Positions 47,391 to 59,220 of a DNA stretch of 61,302 bases are shown here, in pieces. Position 1 is the first letter of the stretch. Each line of letters opens with the position of its first letter. Made by a program: the position numbers and the translations under genes. The notes under the pieces were generated by a model. That model had not been told where the DNA came from and made no database searches. It saw only the letters and a list, made by a program, of their open reading frames with translations. Source of the stretch: Amazonocrinis nigriterrae CENA67 (GTDB lineage Bacteria > Cyanobacteriota > Cyanobacteriia > Cyanobacteriales > Nostocaceae); the NCBI RefSeq assembly GCF_016056305.1, contig NZ_JAECZC010000033.1, positions 1 to 61,302 of the forward strand. Direction: 5' to 3'.

Positions 47391-47448
47391 GTTTTTATTA
47401 TGGGCAATTTGCCGGACATCATATGAAAAGTCTTTTTGTGTCTAGCTA

Positions 47449-47530
47449 GTAGGGTGCGTTATGGACAATAGTCAAACACGCACCGTAAATCTCTGGCGGT
47501 GCGTTATGCTGGCGCAATAACGCACCCTAC
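47449..47530. repeat. MITE-like element with GTAGGGTGCGTTAT ends
   Basis: GTAGGGTGCGTTAT (47449-47462) and its exact inverse ATAACGCACCCTAC (47517-47530) bound an 82-bp element. It also has an internal ACGCACCGTAA/GGTGCGTTA stem. This TIR type is widespread in filamentous cyanobacteria. Confidence 0.8.
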
Positions 47531-47534
47531 AAAA

Positions 47535-47704
47535 CTAAGATCCGAAACCCCAGATCTAAGATCCGAAACCCCGGATCTAAGATCCAAAACCCCGGATCTA
47601 AAATCCGAAACCCCGGATCTAAGATCCGACATCCCAGATCTAAGATCCGAAATCCCGGATCTAAAATCCAAAATCTAAAATCCAAAATCCCAAATCTAAA
47701 ATCC
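47535..47704. repeat. Tandem array of a 21-bp unit
   Basis: About seven copies of a 21-bp unit (CTAAGATCCG then AAACCCCGGAT) are degraded toward the right end. Each unit contains the partial palindrome ATCC...GGAT. The array lies immediately before the terminator of the convergent gene at 47738. Confidence 0.8.
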
Positions 47705-47729
47705 CCCGTTCTCTCAAAGAAAACGGGGG
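47703..47729 (-). terminator. Rho-independent terminator of the gene at 47738-48034
   Basis: A perfect 8-bp stem (CCCCCGTT with AACGGGGG) is followed on the minus strand by ATTTTAG. It starts 8 bp after the stop codon of the minus-strand gene. Confidence 0.65.
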
Positions 47730-47737
47730 TTTACAAG

Positions 47738-48034
47738 TTAGGAAACTACAATCTGACGGATGAGAATACTCATCACTTCATCACCGTTTCCGGTTGGTAA
47801 TAGTGGACTCCAGTCTCCCACGTTTGCATAGCCAATCACTTGCAAATAGTGGATTGTCCCAGTAACGGCTTTGGGAGAACCTATCAGTAAATGCTTTATC
47901 GGTTCTCTGGTAGGTAAGAGTTTTGCAAAAGATTGCTTAGGAGTGGGTGTATTTGAGTCTTCGCTTGGCAAATAACCCTCAAACTCTCCTTTGGCAAAGT
48001 CTTGATCATCTCCGGACTGTTTTTCTTGTGTCAT
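47738..48034 (-). CDS. Conserved small hypothetical protein
   Basis: The 98-residue protein has a polar, disordered N-terminal third and a compact C-terminal part that looks conserved: IKHLLIGSPKAVTGTIHYLQ, VIGYANVGDWSPLLPTGN, then DEVMSILIRQI. I believe this occurs as a short unknown protein in other Nostocales. No signal peptide or cofactor motif. A clear terminator follows, which supports it as a real gene. Confidence 0.7.
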   Translation of the reverse strand: MTQEKQSGDDQDFAKGEFEGYLPSEDSNTPTPKQSFAKLLPTREPIKHLLIGSPKAVTGTIHYLQVIGYANVGDWSPLLPTGNGDEVMSILIRQIVVS

Positions 48035-48598
48035 GATAGTGTTGACTCCTATTTAGGTGTTCAAAGAAGGGCGATCGCAGTGCCTTGCTACAGGGGCGAT
48101 CGCCTTTCTTGTACATTTGACTGTACATTTATAATATAAAGTATAATTTTATACTTTGCAATCCCTAATTGCAAAAATTTTTTTGTCATTAGTTTAGGAC
48201 TTATACAGTTAAATTATTTGTTGAGGTTGGGAATTGGGAATTGAGGCAGTATCATGGCGTAGGAATCTCGCACTGTCAACAATTCAAGGTGCGTTTGGGT
48301 TTTGTTTGTGTAGACGCGGTTTTTAACCGCCCATTTCCCTGTTGCAAAAAATGCAACCGACACGAGTTTATTTGAGCAACTTCATAAAATAACAATAAAA
48401 TTACCAAAAAGGGGAAAAGAAAAAGGGGAAGGGGAAGGGAATTAAAGTTAAAACTTTTCCCCATATGGTATAAAGCCCCTATTTTTAAATATGGGGTTTC
48501 CTTCCCCTTCCCCTTCTTCATAAATGGCAGTATTTTTGTCAATGTGATTATTGCCAAAAATCATTATTTTTCATTACTCGTGGATAAATTCTGTGAAG
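48035..48598. other. Spacer with two HIP1 sites and a long G-rich/C-rich hairpin
   Basis: Two GGCGATCGC sites at about 48070-48105 are arranged as an inverted pair. A large hairpin is formed by AAGGGGAAGGGGAAGGG (about 48424-48440) and CCTTCCCCTTCCCCTTC (about 48500-48517). The second lies about 80 bp before the protease start and may affect its expression. No gene seen. Confidence 0.6.
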
Positions 48599-49534
48599 AT
48601 GATGTTGAAATCTAAACAATTTATTTTTCCCTGTGTAGGAATAATTAGTACAGCAGTTTTAGGTATTTGGGCATCAGTATCAGCCCAAACACAATCTCAA
48701 AAAGCTCTACCAAGTTTTACTAAAGTCCAAAATCCTACAGAATTTAAATTACAAGGTAAGGGCGAACCTTCCGTACCGAATCAGTCTGAGCAATCTCCCG
48801 GAGGAACACGGGTAATAATTGGTTCTAAAGATGACCGGATTCCCATGACTAGCAGAAATTATCCTTGGTCAGCAGTTGGAAAGATTGAAGGAATAGCTGA
48901 TGATGATAGTGGTTATAGTTGCACGGGAACGTTGATTGCGGAAGACGTTGTTTTAACCAATGCTCATTGTGTGGTTAATCCTGACACTCGAAAGGTAAGT
49001 AAAGCGATCGCATTTCTGCCAAACTTAGTTAACGGTGTTGTCCGCGATAAAAATGATATTGCTTATGCAACTAGAGTTTATTACGGCACAGACTTTAAAA
49101 ATAGGAATTTAGCAGACTTTGCCCAAGATTGGGCACTACTAAAGCTGGACAAACCCATCGGTAGAAAATACGGTTATTTAGGTTGGAAATCTCTGCCTGC
49201 TTCTGTTTTGGTTGGTGATAGCAAAAAGTTTGCTTTAGTAGGCTACTCCGGCGATTTTCCAGATCCTAAAAAAGAAGGATATGAAGACTTAACAGCGGGT
49301 AAAAGTAATACTGCTGGCGTTCATATAGGATGTAGTATTATACGCCAAAAGGATAATTTGCTTTACCACAATTGTGATACTAATAGCGGTGCCTCCGGAG
49401 GAGCAATTATCGGCAATTTTGACGGTAAATATTATATTGTTGCCCTTCACTCCGGTGCAAACGAAGTTAATGGTTTGCTGTTGAACCGTGCAGTAGAAAT
49501 GTCTCGTTTGGATGAATGGTTGCAACAAAATTAG
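48599..49534 (+). CDS. Secreted trypsin-like serine protease (S1 family)
   Basis: The 311-residue product has a signal peptide (1-30, ending SVSAQ), a pro-like linker, and a trypsin fold. The catalytic triad is His123 in LTNAHCVV, Asp177 in FAQDWALLKL, and Ser266 in NSGASGGAI. Cys108 and Cys124 can form the His-loop disulfide. It resembles glutamyl endopeptidase-type S1 proteases of bacteria. Substrate unknown; exported to periplasm or outside. A paralogous gene follows 219 bp downstream. ATG at 48599 or 48602 gives the signal peptide at the N-terminus. Confidence 0.9.
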   Translation: MMLKSKQFIFPCVGIISTAVLGIWASVSAQTQSQKALPSFTKVQNPTEFKLQGKGEPSVPNQSEQSPGGTRVIIGSKDDRIPMTSRNYPWSAVGKIEGIADDDSGYSCTGTLIAEDVVLTNAHCVVNPDTRKVSKAIAFLPNLVNGVVRDKNDIAYATRVYYGTDFKNRNLADFAQDWALLKLDKPIGRKYGYLGWKSLPASVLVGDSKKFALVGYSGDFPDPKKEGYEDLTAGKSNTAGVHIGCSIIRQKDNLLYHNCDTNSGASGGAIIGNFDGKYYIVALHSGANEVNGLLLNRAVEMSRLDEWLQQN

Positions 49535-49753
49535 TTTAAGTTGACTTATGACTGATAACTGTTAAGTGATGACTGATGACGGTTAACGGTACAAATGATA
49601 AATGACCGTTGTGAATAATCACTATGTTGAGGCTTAGGTCATGATGAAGAGTAGCAAATATAAAACGCTAAATGCAAATTCCACGAACTATTTTACAATC
49701 CCAAATCCCAAATCCAAAATCTAAAATCCAAAATTGTACAAGGAGTTAAATCA

Positions 49754-50725
49754 ATGACTAAAAAGCCTTTCTATAAACAAAGTTTGGCTTTATTTTTTAC
49801 TGCAATTCTTGGTGTCACAACATTAGGTGGTTGGGTATCTGTTCAAGCCCAAGCAAATAGAGAAGCACCACAAACTACCCCGCCTAAATTCACTAATTTT
49901 AAAGATGCAGATAAATTGCCATTATCACAAAGTGGTAAACCTTACAAACCTTCTACATTAAATCAGTCTGAAAAACCTACTGGAGGTGTTAGGGGAATTC
50001 CTGACGGTATAGACGATCGCGTCCCCATGCTGAGCAGAGAATATCCTTGGTCTACTATCGGTCGCGTGCAAGGAACAACAGCCGATGCCAAAAGCTATCA
50101 TTGCACAGGGACTTTAATTTTTGACAATATAGTTTTGACAAATTCCCATTGTGTTATTGACCCTGAAACCCATCAATTAAGTAAACAAATTCTGTTTCTA
50201 CCAAACGTTATTAATGGTAATGTGCAAAATAAAAGAGACATAGCTCTGGTAGAGCAAGTGATTTATGGTACTGATTTCAAAGGCGATCGCATTACCAATC
50301 AAGTTAACGATTGGGCAATTTTGAAAATTAATAAACCTCTAGGTCGCAAGTATGGTTAAATCGGATGGAAATCTATACCTTCTTCAGCTCTAATTAAGAA
50401 CCGAGAAAAATTCTTCTTCGTAGGCTATTCTGGAGACTTTCCCGATCCCAGTAAAAAAGGTTATGAATTCCTGAGTGCTGGCCCTGGATGGACTGCTGGA
50501 TTTCAAGCTGGATGTAGTATTGTCGGAGAAGAACAAGAAATACTATTTCATGATTGTGACACTGCCGGTGGTTCTTCTGGCGGGCCAATCATTGGTTTAA
50601 TAGATGGTGAACCCTACATTGTCGCCCTTAACAATGCCGAGATTAAAGACCCTAAATCTCGACGAGATATAGTCAACTTGGCAGTGAAAATCTCTTTCTT
50701 GGATCAGTTGGCTGGTAGAAATTAG
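49754..50725 (+). pseudogene. Second trypsin-like serine protease, interrupted by one in-frame stop
   Basis: The reading frame runs 323 codons with a single TAA at 50357-50359. In the upstream paralog the same place reads KYGYLGWKSLP; here it reads KYG-stop-IGWKSIPSS, so a TAT or TAC Tyr codon became TAA. The frame after the stop is intact to the end and still encodes CDTAGGSSGGPIIG, the catalytic Ser motif. A truncated product (201 residues) would have the signal peptide, His and Asp but not the Ser. An AAGGAGTT ribosome-binding site precedes the ATG. Recent loss, suppression of the stop, or an assembly error are all possible. Confidence 0.85.
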
Positions 50726-50832
50726 TCAGTTGTCAGTGGTCAGTGGTCAGTTGTCAGTTGTCAGTTGTCAGTGGTCAGTTGTCACTGTTCATTTCTCCCT
50801 CATCTCCCTCATCTCCCCATCCCCCCATCTCC
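50726..50832. repeat. GTCAGTT/GTCAGTG heptamer array and CTCCCTCATC array
   Basis: Heptamers GTCAGTT and GTCAGTG repeat about eight times (50726-50782), followed by CTCCCTCATCTCC-type units (50793-50832). They fill most of the spacer before moaA. Confidence 0.82.
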
Positions 50833-50872
50833 TACCTGCTGGCAGAAAATACAATAAAAATAAACACTAACT

Positions 50873-51859
50873 ATGAACCAGGTAGACTACCTCAGGATTA
50901 GCTTAATCGATCGCTGCAATTTTCGTTGTCAGTACTGTATGCCAGAGGGAGCAGAACTGGACTATATTCTCAACCAACAACTGTTAACTGATGAGGAATT
51001 ACTCACCCTCATTCAAGAAGTATTTATTCCCCTTGGCTTTCGGCGGTTTCGTTTGACTGGGGGGGAACCTCTACTGCGTCCCCGTGTGGTGGAGTTAGTA
51101 CGGGCGATCGCATCTTTTCCCCAAACTCAAGATTTGTCAATGACGACCAACGCCTTTTTACTTGCTCCCATAGCACAAAACCTTTACGATGCAGGTTTAC
51201 GACGCATTAATATCAGCCTCGACTCTCTTGATAGCGATACTTTTGACCAAATTATCGGTAATCGCGGTCGCCCTCGTTGGCAACGAGTCTGGGATGGAAT
51301 TCAAGCCGCTCATCGTGTCGGATTTGACCCTTTGAAACTTAATGTAGTGGTAATTCCTGGGGTCAATGACCACGAAATTCTGGATTTAGCCGCCTTGACA
51401 ATTGACAAACAATGGCATGTGCGGTTTATTGAATTTATGCCTATCGGTAATGGGGAATTATTTAGCGATCGCGGTTGGGTAACTTCAGCCGAATTACGAC
51501 AACGCATCCGTGATCGCTGGGGCTTGACAGAATCTCAAGTTTGTGGTGCTGGCCCTGCTGATATCTTTCAAATTCCGGGAGCGAAGGGAACACTGGGATT
51601 TATTAGTCAGATGTCCGAGTGTTTTTGCGATCGTTGTAACCGGATGCGCCTGAGTGCTGATGGTTGGCTGCGTCCCTGTTTATTAAATGAAACTGGTCAA
51701 ATTGACTTAAAAACTTCTCTGCGTGCTGGTATTAGCACCACCCAATTACGAGAGCAAGTCAGACACCTATTAGCAATCAAGCCAGAAATTAACTTCAAAG
51801 GGCGCGACACTGGTACTTCGGGTACGTATAGCCGTACCATGTCGCAAATTGGTGGATAA
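50873..51859 (+). CDS. moaA: GTP 3',8-cyclase (molybdenum cofactor biosynthesis protein A)
   Basis: MoaA is a radical SAM enzyme that starts molybdopterin synthesis from GTP. The 328-residue protein has the radical SAM cluster motif C15-NFR-C19-QY-C22, the [12 protein letters not shown] segment, and the C-terminal second 4Fe-4S site [20 protein letters not shown]. It ends in the conserved Gly-Gly that inserts into the active site. Molybdenum cofactor serves nitrate reductase in these organisms. No other moa gene is adjacent. Confidence 0.97.
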   Translation: MNQVDYLRISLIDRCNFRCQYCMPEGAELDYILNQQLLTDEELLTLIQEVFIPLGFRRFRLTGGEPLLRPRVVELVRAIASFPQTQDLSMTTNAFLLAPIAQNLYDAGLRRINISLDSLDSDTFDQIIGNRGRPRWQRVWDGIQAAHRVGFDPLKLNVVVIPGVNDHEILDLAALTIDKQWHVRFIEFMPIGNGELFSDRGWVTSAELRQRIRDRWGLTESQVCGAGPADIFQIPGAKGTLGFISQMSECFCDRCNRMRLSADGWLRPCLLNETGQIDLKTSLRAGISTTQLREQVRHLLAIKPEINFKGRDTGTSGTYSRTMSQIGG

Positions 51860-51930
51860 AAAAGTTATGAGTTATGAGTTATGAATTGAAGATTTTAACT
51901 CTTAACTCCTAACTCTTAACTCCTAACTCC

Positions 51931-52539
51931 TTAAGCTTGACGTGAGTAGTATTCCACCACAAGTAGTTCGTTAACTTGCAGTGCTACCCATTCGCGCTCA
52001 ATCACACCGTTAACTTTGCCAACCAATTTGTTTTTGTCAAACTCCAGATGACTGGGAAGGTTAGCCAAGCCGGGATATTGCAAGTTGTTTTCTACCAACT
52101 TCTTCGACTGTTCGCGTTCGCGGACAGCAATAACTTCACCAGGACGAACCTGGTAGCTGGCAATATTCACTACACGACCATTAACTGTCACATGACCGTG
52201 ATTCACTAGCTGACGCGCTGCTGGAATTGTGGGAGCCATACCCAAGCGGAAAACGGTGTTATCCAAGCGCATTTCTAACAGTTGTAGCAGCACTTGTCCG
52301 GTAGAACCAGTCACACGTCTAGCTTTACGTACATAGCGTAGCAGTTGCTTTTCTGTCAGACCATAGTTCATCCGGAGTTTTTGCTTTTCCTCTAGACGGA
52401 TAGCATACTCAGAGCGTTTTTTGCGGTTTTGGCCGTGCTGGCCTGGCGGATAAGCGCGTCTGGCGCTTTTACGAGTTAATCCTGGTAAGTCGCCCAAGCG
52501 ACGTACAATTCTAAGGCGTGGCCCTCTATATCGGGACAT
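51931..52539 (-). CDS. rpsD: 30S ribosomal protein S4
   Basis: S4 nucleates small-subunit assembly by binding 16S rRNA. The 202-residue protein begins [20 protein letters not shown], followed by [20 protein letters not shown] and the S4 RNA-binding domain (about 90-150, [28 protein letters not shown]). Length is normal. Monocistronic, away from the main ribosomal operons. A TnpB relic lies close upstream of its start. Confidence 0.98.
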   Translation of the reverse strand: MSRYRGPRLRIVRRLGDLPGLTRKSARRAYPPGQHGQNRKKRSEYAIRLEEKQKLRMNYGLTEKQLLRYVRKARRVTGSTGQVLLQLLEMRLDNTVFRLGMAPTIPAARQLVNHGHVTVNGRVVNIASYQVRPGEVIAVREREQSKKLVENNLQYPGLANLPSHLEFDKNKLVGKVNGVIEREWVALQVNELLVVEYYSRQA

Positions 52540-52589
52540 GAGTTTCCTTAATCTAATCCTGTTTTAACTTTACCCAGACATACTATTTT

Positions 52590-52980
52590 GACATTCCTCA
52601 CGCTAAAAGTGCGAGGATTCTTGGGCTAAATCCCGCCTCCGTCAGCAACGCTGATTTTGGTCTTACAGTTTTATGTCTAGTCCGACTACACTTTTACAGC
52701 AAGCACTCTGATGGACTACTCCCCAAGCGTAAGTTTCCGTGTGTCCCACGGTACATATTCAATTCTTTTTGTCCTTTCTGTGTGGATTATTAATTATGCC
52801 ATTGACAGACAGGAATTTTGAGATCACGGAGTAGGACGTTAAACCTGTTTCCTCATCGTTCTCACAGTTAGAGACCGATTCTCCATTTTATCAAAGAGTC
52901 GCTCTAGAGGGGCAAGGTTTTAAACCCTATTTTTCGATAAATACCAACAAATCATAATTTAATTAGCAAAAATCATAAAT
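52590..52980 (-). mobile_element. IS200/IS605 tnpB relic with right-end hairpin
   Basis: On the minus strand the segment 52680-52790 still reads fragments such as VGHTETYAWG typical of TnpB C-termini, interrupted by stops. Downstream comes the CCTCGCACTTTTAGCGTGAG hairpin (52596-52616) and GAATGTCAA, characteristic of the 3' end of cyanobacterial IS605-type elements. No functional transposase remains. The relic accounts for most of the 52540-53188 spacer and is directly upstream of rpsD. Confidence 0.6.
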
Positions 52981-53188
52981 TTCTTCATCAAATTTTAATG
53001 TTATGGGCATAATATTTCAGTAGTGAGCAATTCGCACCCGCTTTCAAGAAACGTAGGGAGTAGGGAGTGGGGGTTTGAAAGTGTTTGTTTCATCAGTCAT
53101 CAGTTATCAGCCAACCGAAATTTCCTGTTTTGCCAAAGAGTTGATGCATATTTGAGTTAGCATAACCTTGGGTGTTTGGAGAATGGCA

Positions 53189-53833
53189 ATGTCCAAAACA
53201 AAAATTAGCAGAGGTGGAACCCCACAAGGTAGTTCTACTGGAAGGTTTACGAATAGGGCAATTCGGCTGACAGTACCAGTATTAGCTATAGCTGGATGGC
53301 TAGCTGCGATCGCCCCAGGTATAGCTATCACCGCCCGCTATAACAATGATTACCGTGTCTGTGCAGGCAGAATCTTGACGAATACCGAGGGGGTGAATAC
53401 ACAAGCAATATCAGAAGCTTGTGCAACTTCACTACGTCCAAGGGATTTGGCTACCTGCGTGGTTGATATTAAGAAGAAGACACAAATTGTTGCTACGGAT
53501 GCCCTTTCTTATTGTAGCCAGGCTCGCCGTCCTTTGGATTATGGCTACTGTGTAGTTAACATTAGTCAGAATACTCAAAATGCAATTAACCCAGCAGTTT
53601 TAAATTATTGTGGTCGTAGTTTGTTGCCTACACGTTTTGCTCAGTGTGTAGTGGGCTTGCGTGGTGAAATCAAAGAACTAGAACCCACTCCAGCACTGGA
53701 TACTTGTATTGATGGTAGCGATCGCATTGGTGGTCTTACACCTTCATCTACATTATCACCATCTCAAAGCCCTACGGAATCTAGTCCCAATGTTGAGACT
53801 AATCCACTACCTGTGATTCCAGGTAGCCAGTAA
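53189..53833 (+). CDS. Secreted protein with three C-x11-C repeats
   Basis: The 214-residue protein has an N-terminal basic region and one hydrophobic segment (about 25-48) that is a signal peptide or anchor. The rest is built from three similar units of about 40 residues, each with two Cys eleven residues apart: CATSLRPRDLATC, CSQARRPLDYGYC and CGRSLLPTRFAQC, each followed by VV and a helix. A Ser/Pro-rich tail ends the protein. The cysteines suggest disulfide-stabilised repeats outside the cytoplasm. I do not recognise a family. ATG 53189 follows TTTGGAGA at good distance; upstream TTG 53168 and ATG 53183 are less likely. Confidence 0.7.
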   Translation: MSKTKISRGGTPQGSSTGRFTNRAIRLTVPVLAIAGWLAAIAPGIAITARYNNDYRVCAGRILTNTEGVNTQAISEACATSLRPRDLATCVVDIKKKTQIVATDALSYCSQARRPLDYGYCVVNISQNTQNAINPAVLNYCGRSLLPTRFAQCVVGLRGEIKELEPTPALDTCIDGSDRIGGLTPSSTLSPSQSPTESSPNVETNPLPVIPGSQ

Positions 53834-54796
53834 ATTCTTGCTGTTCTACTTTGACTGCAATCTGAGTTTTTTATTTAGTCGATGGGAGATTTTTTCACTC
53901 ACCTACCGCTGAAAAATAAGGCAGAGTAGAGACGCTATTGCTGTCAGATTAACAGGGCTTACGCATGGACTACAATTTTACGTCATTACGAGCTTAGCGT
54001 TGTAATCGCAAAAGCTTAGGTTTTTCGTCACGAGTGCGTAAGTCCTAATTAATTTGAAACTGTTGTAATCATTTGATACCGAGTTCATTCAATTAGCAAT
54101 CAATTCCGAAAAACCTCACCCAATTTTGTCTAACAAAAAACTACCTCTCAGCCTTTGTGAGGAAGTGATTAAGGGTTGGTGTAAATCACTATGGATGGAG
54201 TCTTTGTACTGCTAAGCGGAAGGTTTCTGCTAATATAGAAATTACGCAAGATTACAAGTTGTAGCAGCAATTCATTAATTGCCGCTACAGCTAAATCAGC
54301 TTTCGACTATAGCTTGTAAGTACTGTATCAATTAGCCTCCATAACTGTTGTAGCACGGAAAAACCTAGACATGAAGTGAGTTTCCGCAGGATACCGCAGA
54401 GGAAAAAAAGTCATGAGGGTTTGAGGGATTCTTACGTAAGTCCTATGAGTCTAAAAATTAAATAGCCAGCTTCCTGAACTCATACCAATTTTCCAAAACA
54501 AAGTAACAGATTTCAAATATAAACTGTCGAAGCTCTGATTAAATCTGACTTTCTTAATTACGAATTGGTATCAGTACCAGCCTAATGCTTTACTGAAGCG
54601 CATGGCAACGGACAAATATTGCTCATTGAGGTAGGAACACAAGCTGCACCTCTTCATATGTATGGCAATAAACTGCCCGTTGCAGTTGTTGGATAGTCGG
54701 TATTCATCTCGCCAACTACTATATTTTAAGAGCGTTTTACCTGGGAAAAAATTTAGACAAAAATGGCGAGGAATTAATTTGTTGACTGTTGAATTG
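53834..54796. other. 963-bp spacer downstream of hetR, with small repeats
   Basis: It holds a 93-bp element (53954-54046) bounded by AGGGCTTACGCA and TGCGTAAGTCCT, plus isolated half-copies near 54245 and 54430. An 81-codon frame at 54571-54816 (minus) overlaps the 3' end of hetR, but its sequence has no protein-like features. No gene supported. Confidence 0.5.
53954..54046. repeat. MITE-like element with AGGRCTTACGCA inverted ends
   Basis: AGGGCTTACGCA (53954-53965) and TGCGTAAGTCCT (54035-54046) are inverted repeats with one mismatch. The same end sequence bounds the 46-bp hairpin at 12802-12847. Confidence 0.7.
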
Positions 54797-56865
<2,069 letters not shown>

Positions 56866-59220
56866 TTATTGACTAGATGCTTTCACTCCCGATCGCATTT
56901 TTTCAAAGCTGAAAGCTGCGACTCCGAAAGTTACAAACAAGACTCCCAAAATCTGTACAATATCCAAAGTTTCCTGAAGCATCAGACCCGCAAAAATTAC
57001 GGTTAAAATTGGTACGCCTGCACCAATAATCGCGGCTCGTGATGCCCCAAGTTTGCCAATTCCCACATGATTGAATACGTAGCTAGAAAGAGTCAGTACA
57101 CCCAAAATAAAAGCACTTAAGACTATTTCAAGCAATTTAGATTGTTCAACTATCAGGCTCCAGGTTTCTGGCAAAGGCAACATTAAACCGATAAAGCTCA
57201 ACGCCAACATGGTAGAAAAATTAATTAAAGTGAAAGACACTGGATGTACTTTAGTAGCACACATCCTTGTCAGAATCACGTAGCAGGCGAAAGCCAAACC
57301 GGCGAAAATTGCTGTAGTGGCTGCTAGGGGAATATTCTCGATACCGCTACTCACAGAACTTCCGAATACCAGCAATTCCCCACAGAAAATAGAGCCGATC
57401 GCAATGGCGCGGAAGGAATTCGGGCGATCGCGGAACAGGAACCAAGACAGAAGTCCATTAAACAGCGGATAGACAAAGAATAGCGCGATCACTGTCCCAG
57501 TGGCGATTTGACCAATGGCTAGGTAGATTAACACTTGAGATAAAAACAAAAAACAGCCACTGGCGATGGATAGCTGCAAAATTTTCTGCTGATTTTTGGC
57601 ATTACCAGGAGTAGAACTACTCCGTGTTGATGTAATTAAATTTTGTAAGTCTTGCCAGACCTGGGGATACATGATGGGAGCCAGCAGTATCATTAGCGGC
57701 ACAACCACCATTAACCGTAAAGTTAAAATCAGGAAAATATTACCCAAAGTTGGTGATATTAAACCCTCCGCCATCACTCCCGCTATCTCGGAGGCTTGGT
57801 AAAACATCTGTTTGATAGCAACATTATAAAGCGATGTCAGCACTGTTGATAACACCACCAACAAGAAACCTATCTGAATTGGTGACAACGTTGAACTTCC
57901 AAGCGATCGCGGTGGTGAAGATGTCCTTCTTGGCTTGGTTGCTGGTGCAGGAGGCGGGGATTTAGTACCACTGTTGGACAAGTCCCTATTCAGTACAGAA
58001 ATCGGTTCTTTAGTATTTTTCTGGACAGATGGGGGTTTATTCTCGCCAGACGAGTTCTTGGGACTAACACTAGTTGGCTCGATAACCGTTTCCTTGGGTT
58101 TTTCTGATGTCGTCTCGTCCTCCGACAAGTCCCTACTCAGTACTGAAATTGGTTCAGATACAGTTGCAAGTACGGTTTCGGACACAGAAGGCGAGGATTC
58201 AGTATTGCTCTGTGATAATTCCTGAGAAATATTGGTAGTCGGTTCAGCAGTGCTTTTTGTGACTTCTGCTAAAAGTGGATATGTTTGTGGTGAACTCTCC
58301 TGTGGTTGTTCAGGAGGTTGCAATACAGTGTTTGGTGATTTTACTGCTTCTACTAACTCTGGTTTTGTTTGTAGTGAACTCTCTTGTAGTGGTTCAGGAG
58401 GTTGCAATACAGTATTTGGTGATGTTACTGCTTTTACTAACTCTGGTTTTGTTTGTGGTGAACTCTCTTGTGGTTGTTCAAGAGGTTGCAATACAGTTGG
58501 CGGTGATACTGTGACTATTTGTACCGACGCTGGTTTTGTTTGTGGGGAACTCTGTGCTGGTTGCTCAGAAGGTTGCACCACAGTGGTTGGTGATATTACT
58601 GCTGCTTTTGAAGCTTCTTTAAGTGTTTTTGTGAGTTCTTCACGCAGGTTATTAGTGAACTGCTCTAGAATTGCTTCTCCCTGTTGTTGTTGGCTGTACA
58701 TCCGTGACAACTGTTGCGAGATATCACTTTGATAATTCTTCAGTTCCTGTTGCAACGAATTAAAGGCGATGGTCAGGGTATCATCCAGAGTACCGAGTAG
58801 TTGTTCAGTATTTTCATTGTTCTGGATGGTGGAGTTCTTAGAGTTTTGGGCTGAACTTAGTGCAGCTCGTTCTTGGGAGCTAGTTTCTATGACTTGGCTA
58901 GCTAGAGTCGTCAGTGATGATTGCAGTTGGGAGCATATGTGCTTCGCCAAAGCTTCTGCTAGCTGACGGATTAATACTTGCTGCTCAGTAATTTGTCGCA
59001 CATGTTGCAGGTGTTCTTTCTCCTCTATGAGCTGTTGAATTTCAACAGCTAAACGGTCTTTTTCCCCTTGGAGCCGTTTTATTTCTTCCTGCAAAGATCT
59101 CAGTACATTCTGCTGGAGATTCTCCAAATCCTCCACAATAGCCCACAGAGCGGTCTCTGCTGTTCTGGATAGCTCACCTCTGACTCGCGGGTTGTCTGGT
59201 CGCTTTTCAAATCGCCCCAT
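56866..59220 (-). CDS. DMT/EamA-family permease with long cytoplasmic coiled-coil and Pro-rich repeat region
   Basis: The 784-residue protein joins three parts. Residues 20-205 are coiled coil (NLQQNVLRSLQEEIKRLQGE and later DISQQLSRMYSQQQQ). Residues 210-440 are disordered, Ser/Pro/Gln-rich, and contain about four copies of a 28-residue unit with SPNTVLQPPEQPQESSPQTK, then repeated EPISVLSRDLS motifs. Residues 455-780 form ten membrane helices of the EamA drug/metabolite transporter family, with two EamA repeats. Substrate unknown. Usual family members have only the permease part (about 300 residues). It is next to hetR and read in the same direction, upstream of it. Confidence 0.82.
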   Translation of the reverse strand: MGRFEKRPDNPRVRGELSRTAETALWAIVEDLENLQQNVLRSLQEEIKRLQGEKDRLAVEIQQLIEEKEHLQHVRQITEQQVLIRQLAEALAKHICSQLQSSLTTLASQVIETSSQERAALSSAQNSKNSTIQNNENTEQLLGTLDDTLTIAFNSLQQELKNYQSDISQQLSRMYSQQQQGEAILEQFTNNLREELTKTLKEASKAAVISPTTVVQPSEQPAQSSPQTKPASVQIVTVSPPTVLQPLEQPQESSPQTKPELVKAVTSPNTVLQPPEPLQESSLQTKPELVEAVKSPNTVLQPPEQPQESSPQTYPLLAEVTKSTAEPTTNISQELSQSNTESSPSVSETVLATVSEPISVLSRDLSEDETTSEKPKETVIEPTSVSPKNSSGENKPPSVQKNTKEPISVLNRDLSNSGTKSPPPAPATKPRRTSSPPRSLGSSTLSPIQIGFLLVVLSTVLTSLYNVAIKQMFYQASEIAGVMAEGLISPTLGNIFLILTLRLMVVVPLMILLAPIMYPQVWQDLQNLITSTRSSSTPGNAKNQQKILQLSIASGCFLFLSQVLIYLAIGQIATGTVIALFFVYPLFNGLLSWFLFRDRPNSFRAIAIGSIFCGELLVFGSSVSSGIENIPLAATTAIFAGLAFACYVILTRMCATKVHPVSFTLINFSTMLALSFIGLMLPLPETWSLIVEQSKLLEIVLSAFILGVLTLSSYVFNHVGIGKLGASRAAIIGAGVPILTVIFAGLMLQETLDIVQILGVLFVTFGVAAFSFEKMRSGVKASSQ

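Noticed and set aside
47535-47704. CRISPR array
   Set aside because: The 21-bp units are contiguous, with no unique spacers between them and no cas genes nearby.
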